Shown: positions 1 through 13,200 of the stretch, piece by piece
How the letters are laid out: the number at the start of each line of letters is the position of its first letter
Numbering within the stretch: the stretch's first letter is position 1
Origin: Leptidea sinapis
Taxonomy: Eukaryota; Arthropoda; Insecta; Lepidoptera; Pieridae
DNA: 64,000 nt
Direction of reading: 5' to 3'
NCBI RefSeq assembly: GCF_905404315.1
Contig: NC_066273.1
Location: forward strand, 2,294,001 to 2,358,000
Notes under the pieces: model-generated
The model's database searches: none
What the model was told of the DNA's origin: nothing
The model's input: the letters and a program-made list of their open reading frames with translations, nothing else
Program-made: the position numbers and the translations under genes

Positions 1-44
1 GTAAGCTATGGAAGAGCAGAGTCTTCTAACACAGGCGTTTATAG

Positions 45-745
45 TACTTAAATTCAAATTCAAATATTTTTATTCAAAATAGGATTTAAAATCATTTATT
101 GAACGTCAAAATCTACCACCCATTCAAAAGAGACTGCCTTCTGATAGGAATGGGCGCAAGAAACTCAACGGGCTTTTTTTTTTAAATATAAAATATGGAT
201 TACAATGTAATATCGTACAATAAACATTTATAATTAAAGAGCCTGAGGGTGTTCGCTTTATTCGTCATTATTATTATTATTCTTTATTATTTTTTTTCTT
301 TCTTCCCAGTCCGTGGTGTTATTAAGAAAATCGTTTATGCTATAATAACCTTTCCCACACAAACGTTTTTTAACAATTCTTTTAAATTTCCAACAAAAGA
401 CTTACTAACTCGACCCAACCGAGTGGTAGGCATAACAAGTTTATGTTTGTTCCTATTAAAAGGAGGCTCCAATCAAGAATATTGATTTATGTACATACTT
501 GATAAAGGAAATAAACATTTTGTATTTTGTATAAACAAATCTATAAATTCATAACTATCAATGTGATCAGAGAAATTAAGGTCCTTATCTAAGATAACAC
601 CTAAAAATATAGTACTGTAAATTTTTTCATTATTTATTCCATTACAACTTATATTTAAATCAGTCTGTCTACGTCCGTTTACACAAAATTGCATATGCTT
701 CGTTTGCAATAAATTTACAAATGTCAAATTCACTATTGTCAAACC
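45..745 (-). mobile_element. 5'-truncated CR1/Jockey-group LINE relic
   Basis: Read on the minus strand, about 742-473 encodes a late reverse-transcriptase stretch with STIFLGVILDKDLNF, the conserved block after the palm domain. About 485-249 reads as the usual LINE C-terminus (HKLVMPTTRLGRVSKSFVG, then YYSINDFLNN). The 3' UTR follows at 190-76 (revcomp of 'cccgttgagtttcttgcgcc') and ends in a TTGAATT-type tail near 48-75. Frames differ between blocks and part of the C-terminal third is missing, so this is dead. A 3'-UTR copy of the same family, plus strand, lies at about 44590-44715. Confidence 0.7.
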
Positions 746-828
746 AATTAATTCATTTAATTATCAGTATTAGAGGACATGAGAATCGATATCAGCTATT
801 TTTTTGAAAGTCATTTATATTATAAATA

Positions 829-1190
829 ACTAGCCGACCCGACAGACGTTGTTCTGTATATAATAAATAAAATAATGTTTTTATATGAATTTGTCAATAA
901 TATATCATAACATCAAAAATTATTTCTTAAAATATGCACCCAGCTGTCGTAATGAGATTGTTTCACACCAGAACTGTCAAACCGTGCGTCAATAAATTCT
1001 CTCATAGAAATTATGTATGGACTCATCAAAGGAAAAACAAATTTGTTGTTTTTATTTAATTTAGCAGCATTTTCCTATTTATTCACCTTTTAAACCTTCT
1101 CTGGACTTCCACAAATAATTCAAGACCAAAATTAGCCAAATCGGTCCGGTCTCGAGTTTTAGCGAGACTAACGAACAGCAATTCATTTTT
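829..1190 (+). repeat. Dispersed SINE-like repeat, family B, copy 1
   Basis: The copy begins with ctagccgacccgacagacgt and ends just after 'gcgagactaacgaacagcaa'. The same start, middle ('aaattagccaaatcggtcc') and end recur at 8691, 23910, 25901 and 63114 on the plus strand and at 34369 and 35010 on the minus strand. No coding capacity is visible. Full copies end in a short ATATATAG-type repeat, which in insects suggests mobilisation by an RTE-like LINE; that assignment is inference. Confidence 0.7.
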
Positions 1191-3066
1191 GTGCCTTAAA
1201 TTGTCATTACCATGTCTCCAATAACGCTTGTTGCTGAAGAGGAACATCGATTTTCCTTTTAAAACTAAGGTAAATAAGATTTAGTTTCACGAAATATTTT
1301 TTTAATATTAAAAAAAATTATGGCTAACGCTCCGGACAAATGCACAACGCGACGATTTTCATTACGATATTGCGTAGTTATTTAAAGTAGCTGAAATATA
1401 CAATTCTAACCGTTTCAACATCTATCAGCTGCCTATTTTTTTTTATCGCAAATACTACAGAGTTTAGTATATTACATAAGTTTGCGATAAACATTTTGCC
1501 AGTACAGTATTATTAATAGTATTATAGAATCCCGCTTAATAAACTTAACAGCGTAGTCGCTACACTCGTCGCGCACTTCTGTATTCCTGGTGCATTCACA
1601 AATCAACATACAACAGACGAATGATATTTTACAGATTATATTATGTTACAGATTCCGTTGGTTCAATATGCGGCAATTTTCGAGGCATAATTATTAATGA
1701 TACTTTTGACATTTACTTAATTATGAGAGAAATAGGAGAACCAGGAAATTTCATAAGCCGGTTATGTTTCATTTTTGCGTGTGACCCTGAAAGCTGCCTT
1801 TCCGGTTCTCCGTGTGAATGTCAGCTGAATTGTATGTTTACAATCTGGTGAATGCAAACAAAATCAGAAGTTTAAAGGAGATAGTATTTTCAAGAGAACT
1901 TTTCATTTCAATTGCTCGATAAGTTCTGTCTTAAAACTGCACCTCTACGTCAACTTGTACTAAAATATCCAGAAATGACTGAATATCAAATCTTTCCTTT
2001 CATTCTCGTGCAAGTAAAATGACATACTTTTATATTATTTCAATGGAATATATATTACTCTAATTTTATTTTATTTTGTATATGGTTTTAGATTGGAATT
2101 AAACTGGATTCTTTAGATGTGTGTAAAGTGTAAAAACCAATGTAAAGATTAGATTTAATACAATAATTGCTTACCAAGTTTTCTTAACAACTTTAGTTTT
2201 TGTTTTATAAGTGGCGTTTGAAAAAAATGCCAAAGAACATATTGTGACAATTGGCAATTTTACAATGTTGACTTTGATGAGGACTTACAAAATCAATCGA
2301 GTTTTAATTAATTACGGCACAGTGTACGACTTTCACTGGAAATCTATACGTTCAGGGTATCGTAAGTAGTAGTACTTTGGCATATGTTTCGCCATTAGAA
2401 AGTGAAGCGGCATATATTATGTTCTCACATTAACGCCAAATACAGATTCTGTGTACTTTGTTCTTTCTCATTTTAATGCATTACATTCTAGGCTAACTTT
2501 GAATATTATTGAAAGTCAACTTTCCCGGAAGATGCTTCGTTGGCAATTAATATGCAATGCTTATTCTTCTAATTTCTAAATTGTAATTGCGTCAAATGAA
2601 TTAGCTGTAAATTGTGTGGAGATATTTATTCGTAGGTTCTTTCTTGAAACCCCAAACTTATATAATTTGATTTATTTATGTGATTCTTATTTGTTTGCTA
2701 CACATTTACGCCTTTATTTTTCAATCAATCATTCATACTCCATTTATGACGAAAATTTTAAACGTTCCTGAGGGAATGCGGACATTAATTTACTTTCATC
2801 CAATAACATCGATACCTGTATGTAAAACATAAATTATTTTATCTTTAAAGCGTATTTATTATCTGTTATTACGAACAGCCGCTCCCGCCGCTTCGTTTAT
2901 GACTGATTTATTGATTGCCTGAACACCACATTATACATTTTGTATTCTCTAACCGTACATAATATTTGGTTCAATTGTATGAAATTTTCTTATTATTCTT
3001 AGTGCTTTATATGACCTCGGTATACTATTTATGATCTGTAAAAAGAAGTATATATTATAAATAAAC
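1191..3066. other. AT-rich non-coding stretch
   Basis: It lies upstream of the first visible exon of the cytidylyltransferase gene, so it is probably intron or 5' region. The only open frame above 70 codons (1621-1851) has no recognisable motif and no repeat counterpart in the window. I see nothing else that can be supported. Confidence 0.5.
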
Positions 3067-3256
3067 TAGATAATCCGGCAAACGCTGTATTGCCATATAA
3101 ATTAATACAAAAATTGCAATAAAAAGATTTTTCAGCTTAAAATATAGGTTACGACCGATTTTTAAACCTACCAAATATACATAAAAATATCGTATTAATC
3201 GATCAAGCCGTTTTAGAGGAGTATGGCAACTGACACGAGAATTTTATGTATATAGA
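3067..3256 (+). repeat. Divergent family-B-related repeat
   Basis: It starts 'actagataatccggcaaacg' and ends 'gagaattttatgtatatagat'. This is the same overall design as family B (ctag start, ATATAG end, central 'gatcaagccgttttagaggagt'), but the body differs, so it is a sister subfamily. The remaining 3257-4043 shows no supported feature except the polypyrimidine tract ending at the acceptor AG 4042-4043. Confidence 0.5.
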
Positions 3257-4043
3257 TGACTTAATTTTTAATGATTTCAAGTCTGTTGTTTTGAAGGAAG
3301 TAGTGACTGCACACTATAATTTACTAGATTATACAATTCTGTTAGTATGCTCAGTCCAGAACTATTCTATTTCCTCTTGGTAATTACTAATTTCAAGATT
3401 TGACGCAGCCATCTGACGTCAGTATGAGACTCATTCCGAAGTCATTAGCATTTCATTATGAAGTAACTCGCAAAGTTTAGGTATCAAAGTCCAATACAGA
3501 TAAAGGTCAAAGATTTGTTGTATTAAGTAGGTACTTCAGATCATTATATTATATTACCGTGTGTGTTTACTTGTTTTTCTTCTCCAATATTCTTTTGTGC
3601 TGTATTGTAATAATAGGTTGACATCGTTGCCAATGTTGGTTTTCAACACTACAGTTAACATAACGCTTTTTACTACTTTTCAGCCTGAATGAGGTCGGGG
3701 CGGGTCACTTATCGAGTACAAATGCAAAAAATGCTAACCATCGTCGAATTGTAGCTGGAATTGGATATCTTCACTCCATACAGAAAAATTAAGTTTTACT
3801 CTCTTCTTCTGCATGTATGGAATACACGATACATTGTGCGATGCTCAGTGATCATTCTTCCCCGCACGACCAAACTATAAAGTATGTGTGAATTTTTACA
3901 CGGGGAAGGTTCTATGTCGACATGGGTTTTCCGAAACTCCGGCAACATTATTGAAAAAGGATTTAATGCTTTCGCATCACCTACCAATGTATATTGTAAG
4001 AAAACACTGCGTGTTTTGTCTTAAAGTTGTTTTTTCTTTACAG

Positions 4044-4266
4044 TCAATAAGTTCGGCCGCACCGTTCAGCACAGACCCGGTCGCTGTGGCCGAGCGAGAG
4101 CGGGTCCACTACGGACGGATCCCGAGGGCGCAAGCTCTTGCGGGCACGGCGCCGCGGAAGGTGCGTGTCTACGCGGACGGCATCTACGACATGTTCCACC
4201 AGGGACATGCCCGCCAGCTGCAACAGGCCAAGACTGTCTTCCCGAACGTTTACCTCATTGTTGGTG
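4044..4266 (+). CDS. PCYT1A: CCT coding exon (HxGH exon)
   Basis: The acceptor is 'tttctttacag' ending at 4043 and the donor is gtaagc at 4267. The exon encodes SISSAAPFSTDP through FPNVYLIVG, including the nucleotide-binding HQGH. An open frame runs upstream through the acceptor to 3888, but the polypyrimidine tract and the family alignment place the exon start at 4044. It ends one base into the next codon (g|ta = Val). Confidence 0.92.
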
Positions 4267-7200
4267 GTAAGCATATTAGCACTTCAATCTTGCTATGTCT
4301 AGTTCAACTCTTAGGTTGTGGTCCATCTACAGGATCTACTGTACAGTTGATAACCTGCTCAACCCCGATATTTGCATATTAGGAAATTGACTTGAGATAT
4401 TAGCACTTTCGGTAGCATTTTTTCCTAGTGAGATTTGGCTAAACCGCAGCGGCGCCATTTTCTGCCACGAGTATTTGTGCAAGCATTATTGCGTTACAGT
4501 TTTAAAGGCGCAGCTAGTGAAATAATTGGGGTAATGAGACTTAACAGTTTTCTCAAGTTATGCACTGAATTGATGCCGCACAGTATGTTGGGTTCAATCG
4601 GGAATCCTAAGCGGCACTGCATTGTAATCAGAAGAATGTCTTGCTTGCCTCGTCAAATTTACTTATAAAAAAACCTGCTTCCCCCACCACTAGACCCGGT
4701 TATGTTAATGTATCCTACAAAGGTGTACGCGTGTGTACTCAAATTGATTTGGTTAACAATCCTATTGGATCCAATCAAAACTGGTTTTATGAGGGATTTG
4801 ATGATCCTAAAACCATTCTTGACTGGATCCAATAGGATAATTAACTATATCAATTTGACACGTCTATAATTTCGCTGCAAGCTCTGCGCAAATCGTCTCA
4901 GTCAGTCAATCAGTCTCAAAACCTAATTTTTAAAACCAGCTATTTTTATTTAATATCTCAGTCCTATATCGGCTTTGTGTCAAAGACCATGCCTGCTAAT
5001 GATATATGATCCAAAGTTTGGTGTAAAAACAAAATTATTAATAATGAATACTGCCGAAAATAAGATGGAGAATGTGTTTGTTACGTCTCCCAAAGTCAAG
5101 AACACGATGGAGGTCAGCAGCATATGTGAGTCGTGACGCACGTATTGTAATTGTTCGATGTTTTTTCCATCTGGGTGTTGCGTCATATTCACTATTTCTT
5201 TATGGAAGAGGAGGCCGAACAAGCGTCAGTGATCACCGCCGTCCATTCCCTCTTGCGCTGGAGACATCATAACTCCTATGAGGGATTTTAAGTGGAAACA
5301 TTAGCTTTTTTTTATGGAACAGGAGGACAAACGAGCGTACGGGTCACCTGGTGTTAAGTGAGCACCGCCGCCCACATTCTCTTGAAACACCAGAGGAATC
5401 ACAAGAGCGTTGCCGGCCTTTAAGGAAGGTGTACGCGCTTTTTTTGAAGGTACCCATGTCGTATCGTCCCGGAAACACCGCACAAGGAAGCTCATTCCAC
5501 AGCTTTGTAGTACGTGGAAGAAAGCTCCTTGAAAACCGCACAGTGGAGGACCGCCACACAACCAGATGGTGGGGACGATATCCTAACTTGTTGCAAGAGA
5601 ATATGGGGGCGGTGATCTCAACAACAGTTGACCAGTACGCTCGTTTGTCCTCGCTAAAATAAAGCTATTCATTGATGTAAACAATGAAAATCAGTAGAGT
5701 AGTTTTGTAGTTTTATCATCCCCACCATCTAGATGTGTGGCGGTCACATCCTAATTTGGCTTAGGCCTTTTTTAGATTTTAGAATACTAAAATAACATAG
5801 GTTCGAGCTACAATGGCACTTTCCTCCGAAAGTTAACCAAACCGAATGGGAGGGTAGTTTTGTGTGTCTATGATTGTTTGCGATATATATTGTTCAGCCG
5901 AAGCACCAGCTGCAATACAGAGAGACACACATAACGAAGATATTAATTGTCTTATTAGAAAATTATTTTGGTCCAGGGTTAAATACAGACGATAAAGGTG
6001 TCGAGAATGTTTGTATGAAATATGCGCACTAATGGTTCCAACGAACCTTCCCCTTGTACCTACGTGCCTTTTATTTTTTAAATCCCCATGTCGTTACGTC
6101 CTGTTAATACCTCGAAAGAGAGTTGACCCTAAAGTTATGCAGTACGAGGTTGAATATTTCTTGACAACCGCACTGAATGTTTTTTTTAATGGAAGAAAGA
6201 GGAGACAAACTATCATTTGCCCAACGGACGATAAATGACCGCCGCTGCTACTCTGTTGCAGTACCACAGGAATCACAGGACTGTGGCGTGTAGTGGTACT
6301 GTGGATGTCAGAGAGTGGAGGCAGAGATCAGGTGAAAGAACCCTCCGGACCACTCCCCGTGATAAATTCGGCACATGAATTAATACACAGCGACGTTTTT
6401 ACGTAGCACCAAATGATCGAGCAATTATATATTTCTTATAATTTCGCGTCAATCCGGTCATTGAACCGGAAATATTTTAAAACTTCATGAACTTTTGCGA
6501 GTTTATTCAAAAATTTAAGCAGCCTTAGTTACTCCATTCACCTTTTAACTATCACTCTTTCCCACTCACTCATTATCTTTACTAAAACATGAGGCAGTGG
6601 CAAATTTTGGAAACAGTTTCTTTTATGTAATTGTAAAATTAGGTTATTTATGTTATTTCGTTCTGACTCCAAATTAAGTTCATTATTACCTTTTGTTGAC
6701 CCGTAAAAAAACCGTTCTTAATCGGTTAACAGAAAATCGGAAACAGAATCTTCATAATGAACTTATACTGTATTGTTTGAATTGCTAGTATAAACCACCA
6801 TTTGTTTTTCTATTATCTAGGCTTATAACGTATGCTTATCTGCCAGTGAAAGTGCCGTCCAAATAGGTTCAGCTGTGTGACCAGATGCGCCTCGTATACG
6901 CAGGCCAAGTTTTGATTGAGTGTTCGGGTTACGGCAAATACGATTCTGGTTCAAGAATCATCTTAAGCTGAGATCTATAAGGCGTAGAGATAAAACGCGA
7001 ACATTGGGCTCTCTTAGCTTAAGCTCAGCATAATTTCAGCTCTAAAATGACAATGACTATAAAAACGAAATCAAAGATTATGCTAAGTTACTCTCAGCTA
7101 AGTTTCTCGTAAGTAAAGCCTAACACATTGCTCAGACTAATCTAGAGAGTTAAGTCGAAGTCCGTATTTATGGAGATCGCTTTGAGTGCGAGATAAGCTT

Positions 7201-10200
7201 AAGACAACTTAGTAAAAACTCAGACTATTAGCAGAACAAAAAGGAAATCAACAATTTCTTGCGTCATCCCAATTACTGTTTCCGTTGCGTTCCGTTTCTC
7301 ATACAAAATAAGCTAACAAGTGCGCATTTCGCATAAATCATTCATCGATTACCACTTATTTCAATAAAACTAATAATCAAATAAGTTTTGGATACTGTTA
7401 TAATTTAGTATACTTCCTATTGTAAAAGTTTTTAAATAATAATCGACAGTGTACTGCGTATAATGAAACGCGCGGTTGACAATTCTATTGGGCTGTCTCA
7501 GCATAACTTCAGCTGTCAAATGAAAGATTGCTCTTGGCTCGAACTCAACTAAGTTTTACGTGAGTAAAGTCTGAGTACGATCTATACTATATATAATTAC
7601 ACTTGACCGAATTAATTAATTTATTTATAACGATCTTTGTTTAGAAAGCACGCTGATTCATAATTCACTTATCAGTGACTAATTTCATTGGTCAACATGT
7701 ATCGTACGACTTTATCTACATGGAGGAATGTGTAGTAACTCGTTAATGAATTATTATTATTATTAGTGACGTTTAATTACAAAGAGTATACAATCAGCCG
7801 GAGACGGTATTGCTCAACCCATCAAGCGTTCATGGTATTTGGTGTGGTTTCTTTTAAGATTTGGGATTGAATAACTTATATACAGCATTGGACATTTAGG
7901 GCGGGTTGAATCAACTAACTTTAGCAATAACAAACATGTTAAAGTACCGGATAAGCAAAAATTGAGTTGCACCATTAGACTATTTTTAGATGACGTCATA
8001 ACTTAATCAGTTAGCCGTAACCGTCCAATCTTCGCCGGTTAAAGCTATGATTAATTTCAAATAGCGTCCTGTAAAAAGTTTCAAATAAATATTCGATATT
8101 GACTTGATAGCCCAAGATCCCACTGCTCGATTCTGCAAGTATGTGTTTGTTTTGATAAAAATAATTTTAAATGGCTATTAACTGGCAACCATGTTTTATC
8201 GTCAATAGTAAATATGAACTAAATAAGAAACCGGAGAAGTAACCCTATTTAGTTAGTAAATTTGGAGTTCCTCAAGGTAGTCGTATGGGACCCTTACTAT
8301 TTTTCATTTATTTGAATGATTTAACCGATGTGGTTGACTATTACTGTGTATTATTTGCTGATGATATATCTATTATTATTCCTGACGAGCATAAACCTAT
8401 TAATTATAATGACTATTAACAAAAATTTAGAAACTATATTGACATGGTTCAATGAGAATAATTTATTCGCTAATATGACAGACTAAATTTATACAATTTT
8501 CTATTTATAAAACACAACATAAAGCTCTAAATATAACACACAGTGACCGAACTATTTAAGAAACAAACACTATAAAATTTTAAGCCTTATATTAGTTATA
8601 GATCAAAGTGACAAGCGCAACTCATTGCCGCTTAAAATTTTTATGTTTTTTAAGAATCCTAAGCGACACTGCAATATCTATATCTATCAACTAGCTGACC
8701 TGACAGACGTTGTTCTGTATAATATTAAGTTTATTTTTTACCTCCTGAGAAAGTTAGAAAGATATAAATTCTAGTAAGTTATTCATTTTAAACTATTCTT
8801 TCAATTTGATTTCTGAACGACGGGGGCCACATCAAAGGAAAAACAAAATTGTTGTTTTTATTTAATTCCGAGCATTATCATTTTATTCCTTCTCAACCTT
8901 CTCTGGACTTCCACGAATAATTCAAGACCAAAATTAGCCAAATCGGTCCAGCCGTTCTCGAGTTTTAGCGAGACTAACGAACAGCAATTCATTTATATAT
9001 ATATAGATTACCTGCTCCAGTCGTCAATTTTCTCATAAAAATATACTAGACGAATCAAATGACTTTTTTATTTATGTACTTGAATAAAAATATTTGGCAT
9101 AGTAAGTACAAAAGACAATTCCCAAAAATGGTACCGAGAAGTGTCATGCTTCGAGATTACAATTTGTATTGTAATCATTTTATATTTATTGGCAACATCA
9201 CGAGTCATGGATTTTATATACAGTAAAAGCTCTTTATTCGCGGGGTATATGTTCCGTAAATATGCCGCGAATACAGAAACCGTGAATACGGAATGGTAAT
9301 TTATATGGGATTATACGTTCCTAGGTGACAAAAACATATAAAAAAACAATTTAACTGAAGCTTTTGACCATGCTTATTAATTATTATCTTCAGGCTTAGG
9401 CAACGGTTTAAAGAATTTTGTAATTTCTTCTTGCTTGGCAGTTTTTAAAACTGATATTCTTTCGTTTCAAACTGATATTCAGCACTATCATTAGCAATTT
9501 GTCTTTTTTCTTTACTAAGATTTTTCAGAATTAAATGTCACATTTCCAGTGCTTTTTGAAGCGTCTTCTTCAATGGGCTGTGAATTTAAAGTTTCCTCCA
9601 AGTCGATTTCAGTCAAATATTCATCTTGCGATTCAAGCAACTCCTGAATGTCACTTGATTCTATCTGTTCGTACCCATCTCGTCCTATTCCATTCGCAAT
9701 TTTGGCTATGTTGGAATTCTTTTTATTAATATGCATGTACTATGTACCTCCGCGATTACATCCGCGAATAAAGAAATCTTTAGCCGCGAATATAGGAATT
9801 GGGTCACAATTTTTTAATCCGCGAATAGTGAATGAAGGAAGCGCGAATAAGGAGCTGTACTTTACTGTACTCAAATATGAGTCTATCTCATAAATCTTTA
9901 TGAGTGGGTAACCCAGTAATGTTGTAAGCTTCATTCGCTCGATGGAGTCTCGCTATGAGTAGATACTCTATAATTAATTCTGATCGTAATTCACGTCGGT
10001 TTTTCAATCAGCTCGATACGTCCACGTGATCGGATCACTTGATAACACGCGACAATCGCTATCATTTAATGTTTGGAAATAAGTTTCGTGCTTGATGACT
10101 GCGCGATACTATTAATAATGTGTTATTATGTAACCAATTACTTATATTGTAATTACTCAATACGTTCTTTACAGATATAAGGACATATCATTCGCAGTCT

Positions 10201-13200
10201 GATAGCGAAACTGCAAAAGTGTGCTAAAAGACAATGTCAGACGTCGCTTCATTGTGTGTCTTCTACCGCGTTTATCACGGGGAGTGTTCCGAAGAGCTGT
10301 TAAACATTATTCCTGCCGCCGAATTCCACCTTCGCACGACACGGCACAAGTTAGGATATCATCCCCACCATGTGGATGTGTGGCGGTCCTCCACAGTGCG
10401 GTTTTCAAGGAAATTTATTCCTCGTACTACAAACTGTGGAATGAGCTGCCTTGTGCGGTGTTTCCGGGACAATACGACATGGGTACCTTCAAAAAAAGCG
10501 CGTACACCTTCTTTGAAGGCCGGCAACGCTCTTGTGATTCATCTGGTGTTGCAAGAGGCGGCAGTGATCACTTAACACCAGGTGACCCGTACGCTCGTTT
10601 GTCCTCCTATTCCATAAAAAAGCACACTTTTCTCCTTAGTCATGTGTCAAATGTCACTGTCTAATTTAAACATGAACTGAATAAATGTTTTACATTGCTG
10701 CTTATTGACCAAGAATATTTAAAATAACTGGAGTAAATGGATCAATGTATAGATATAGCATTCAAAGTTTATTATGTTGTAATTTGTGGCATGTTACATA
10801 TTGATGTTTGTTTTTAGATGACATGCATTATCTTTTATGTATAGAACGTCGTTGTAATTAATTAAAACTTGCTCTACCTTAGTGTCACCCGTGTATTTAA
10901 TAAACAACAATAGAGTATCGAATGTTCTGTACAAATACCGCGTCACGTCACTCGGTGACATCATTGCTAAATTCTACAGCAGTTAGGGAGAGCTTTTTCT
11001 TCAGGTTAAACTTTACTCCATATTTAAAGGTCTGCTAAGAGGTGGTGCCTAATTCTGGACATATATATTATATTTCTCATAACATGGCTGTCATATACAA
11101 AAATAATTATTTAAATACGAATAGATCTAGAGGTTTGCCTATTCAAACAAAACTCTTCGTCTTTATAATATAGTAAGTACCTTTACACCAGCCGCTTAAA
11201 TGTTTTATATGTTTATTATAAATAATACCATATCAGAGGAAGTGGGACTCTGAGTTCGAGCCGATATTTAAACGAATGTCTTAATAATTGGTGTCACACT
11301 TGTCTAAATATAAATACTATATTATGTAAGTTTAAAAGTAAATATGTACATGATTGAATACACGTAAAAAAAGCCTAGAGTTAATTTATAACAAACAAAA
11401 CTCTATTAAGAGTGATAAATTGCATATCTCTGGCCTAGTTATTTGTAATTGCAAACAATACAGACGCCGATTGACGTGATCTGATAACATCGTTTATATT
11501 ATATAGGTACCCCCCAAGGCTCATTTTTCGGACCACGTTTCTTTCATCCTATTTAATTATAACAAATGACTTAACTGAATTTTGTAGATTGATAAATTTA
11601 CGAATTGCTGATATATATACACTGATAAACTTTAGGATGGGTAAAACCATTATTTGGCTTCAGACAAAACATGTTTTGCTTCACTTAAATTTGTAATTAA
11701 GTAATTGGATCCTAGCATCATATTTGACATTACAGACAATAGTTTTGCAGGGCGGGCCATAATAACATTCACTTTAAAGAATTAATAAGGAGTGGTTGTG
11801 CTGATTTATACATTTTTAAAAATCCTATGCACATTTATATTTTATTTAAAAAAATTATATAGACGCATTATTCTCCAGATTCGCGGGAAACTCTTTCCAA
11901 AGTAATCCCCGCCCGCCAACTCACCTCAAAGTCGCTAATAAAATCGCCCACATTCCTTGAATTAAAAGTTTTCATTATATGCCCAACTGGATATTTATAG
12001 CGCTATTTTGAGGGTATGTTGTAGTTGGTATTAGACTAGACTAAGACCTTGTACAGGCTTTATATGTGTGACAGAAAGTCCTATTCTGTTCAAAGCACAG
12101 AATTTAGATGTATCCATCCAAATTTCGAGAAAAAGGACCCAAATCCGATTTTTTTTAATAAAATGCAGTCTCTGTAGAGCCTCTCAGCCCGAAGAATAAA
12201 ACCCTCGTAATTAAAGCCTCGATCAAAATTTAGATTCAATTAATTGTTCACTTAAGGGGTGGATATACATGAGGGCTTATTCTGGCAGCAGTCCAAATCC
12301 TGTGGATGTGAACGGCCGCCAACTTCCATTGAAGCAAATATTAGGAAAAACTCCATAATCTATGATGATTTCTTTTGCAAAAATGTTAACAGTTGCTATT
12401 TGTCTAAGTAAAATAAAATAACAAAAAAGAAAACAACCGACTGAAAAAACACTATTCCAAAACAACAGATATCATATGCACTTAAAAGAATTAAAATAAT
12501 TGCGTATTTATATACAATCTAATTAATTTATCTAATTCAAATCAAATCAAAGGCAAAATATTTTATTGCTGGTCGCATTTTTACAAAAGGGTGGGGTGGG
12601 TAGACAATATGTGACGTAATAATGGCACAGCAATGTTTTATATAAAATATATAAGATTTTATACATAAGAAAACAGATATTAAAAATACAGGTAACACAG
12701 CTATTAATATTAGTATAACTATTTATTTCTTGTTACGATTATTGATGTTTTTGTAACTAGACGAAGAGACAAACTAGAATTAGATTGTATAAAATACGCA
12801 ATTATTTGTATGCTTTTTAGTGCATATTATATATATTGTTTTAGAATAGTATTTTTGAAATCGGTTGTTTATTTGTTTTTTTTTTTTTGGTTTTTACTGA
12901 ATCTGATGTACATATGGTAAATTTTGCAATGCAATGAACGTAAGTCGTTAAGAAGTTCCTTAGATCATCATATTCGACTACGACAATAACTTGACCATAG
13001 CGACTTTACGATAGGTGACTGAAATATCCGGATACAATAAAGAAGATTCGGCTGTTGTATATTATAGTATCGTTAATTTGAGAATCCTAAGAATTGAAGA
13101 GTTCCGTTACTTTGTCATGGATCCGATAATCAAAAATTTAGCACAACTCTCACTAAACTACTTTTGAAGGTAGATAGATAAAAAAAGAATCATCCAAATG

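Noticed and set aside
3796..3987. Minus-strand open frame of 63 codons over the first CCT region
   Set aside because: It has no domain, contains a stretch resembling the antisense of the LINE family-A end (SLVVRGR), and overlaps the polypyrimidine tract side of a real exon.
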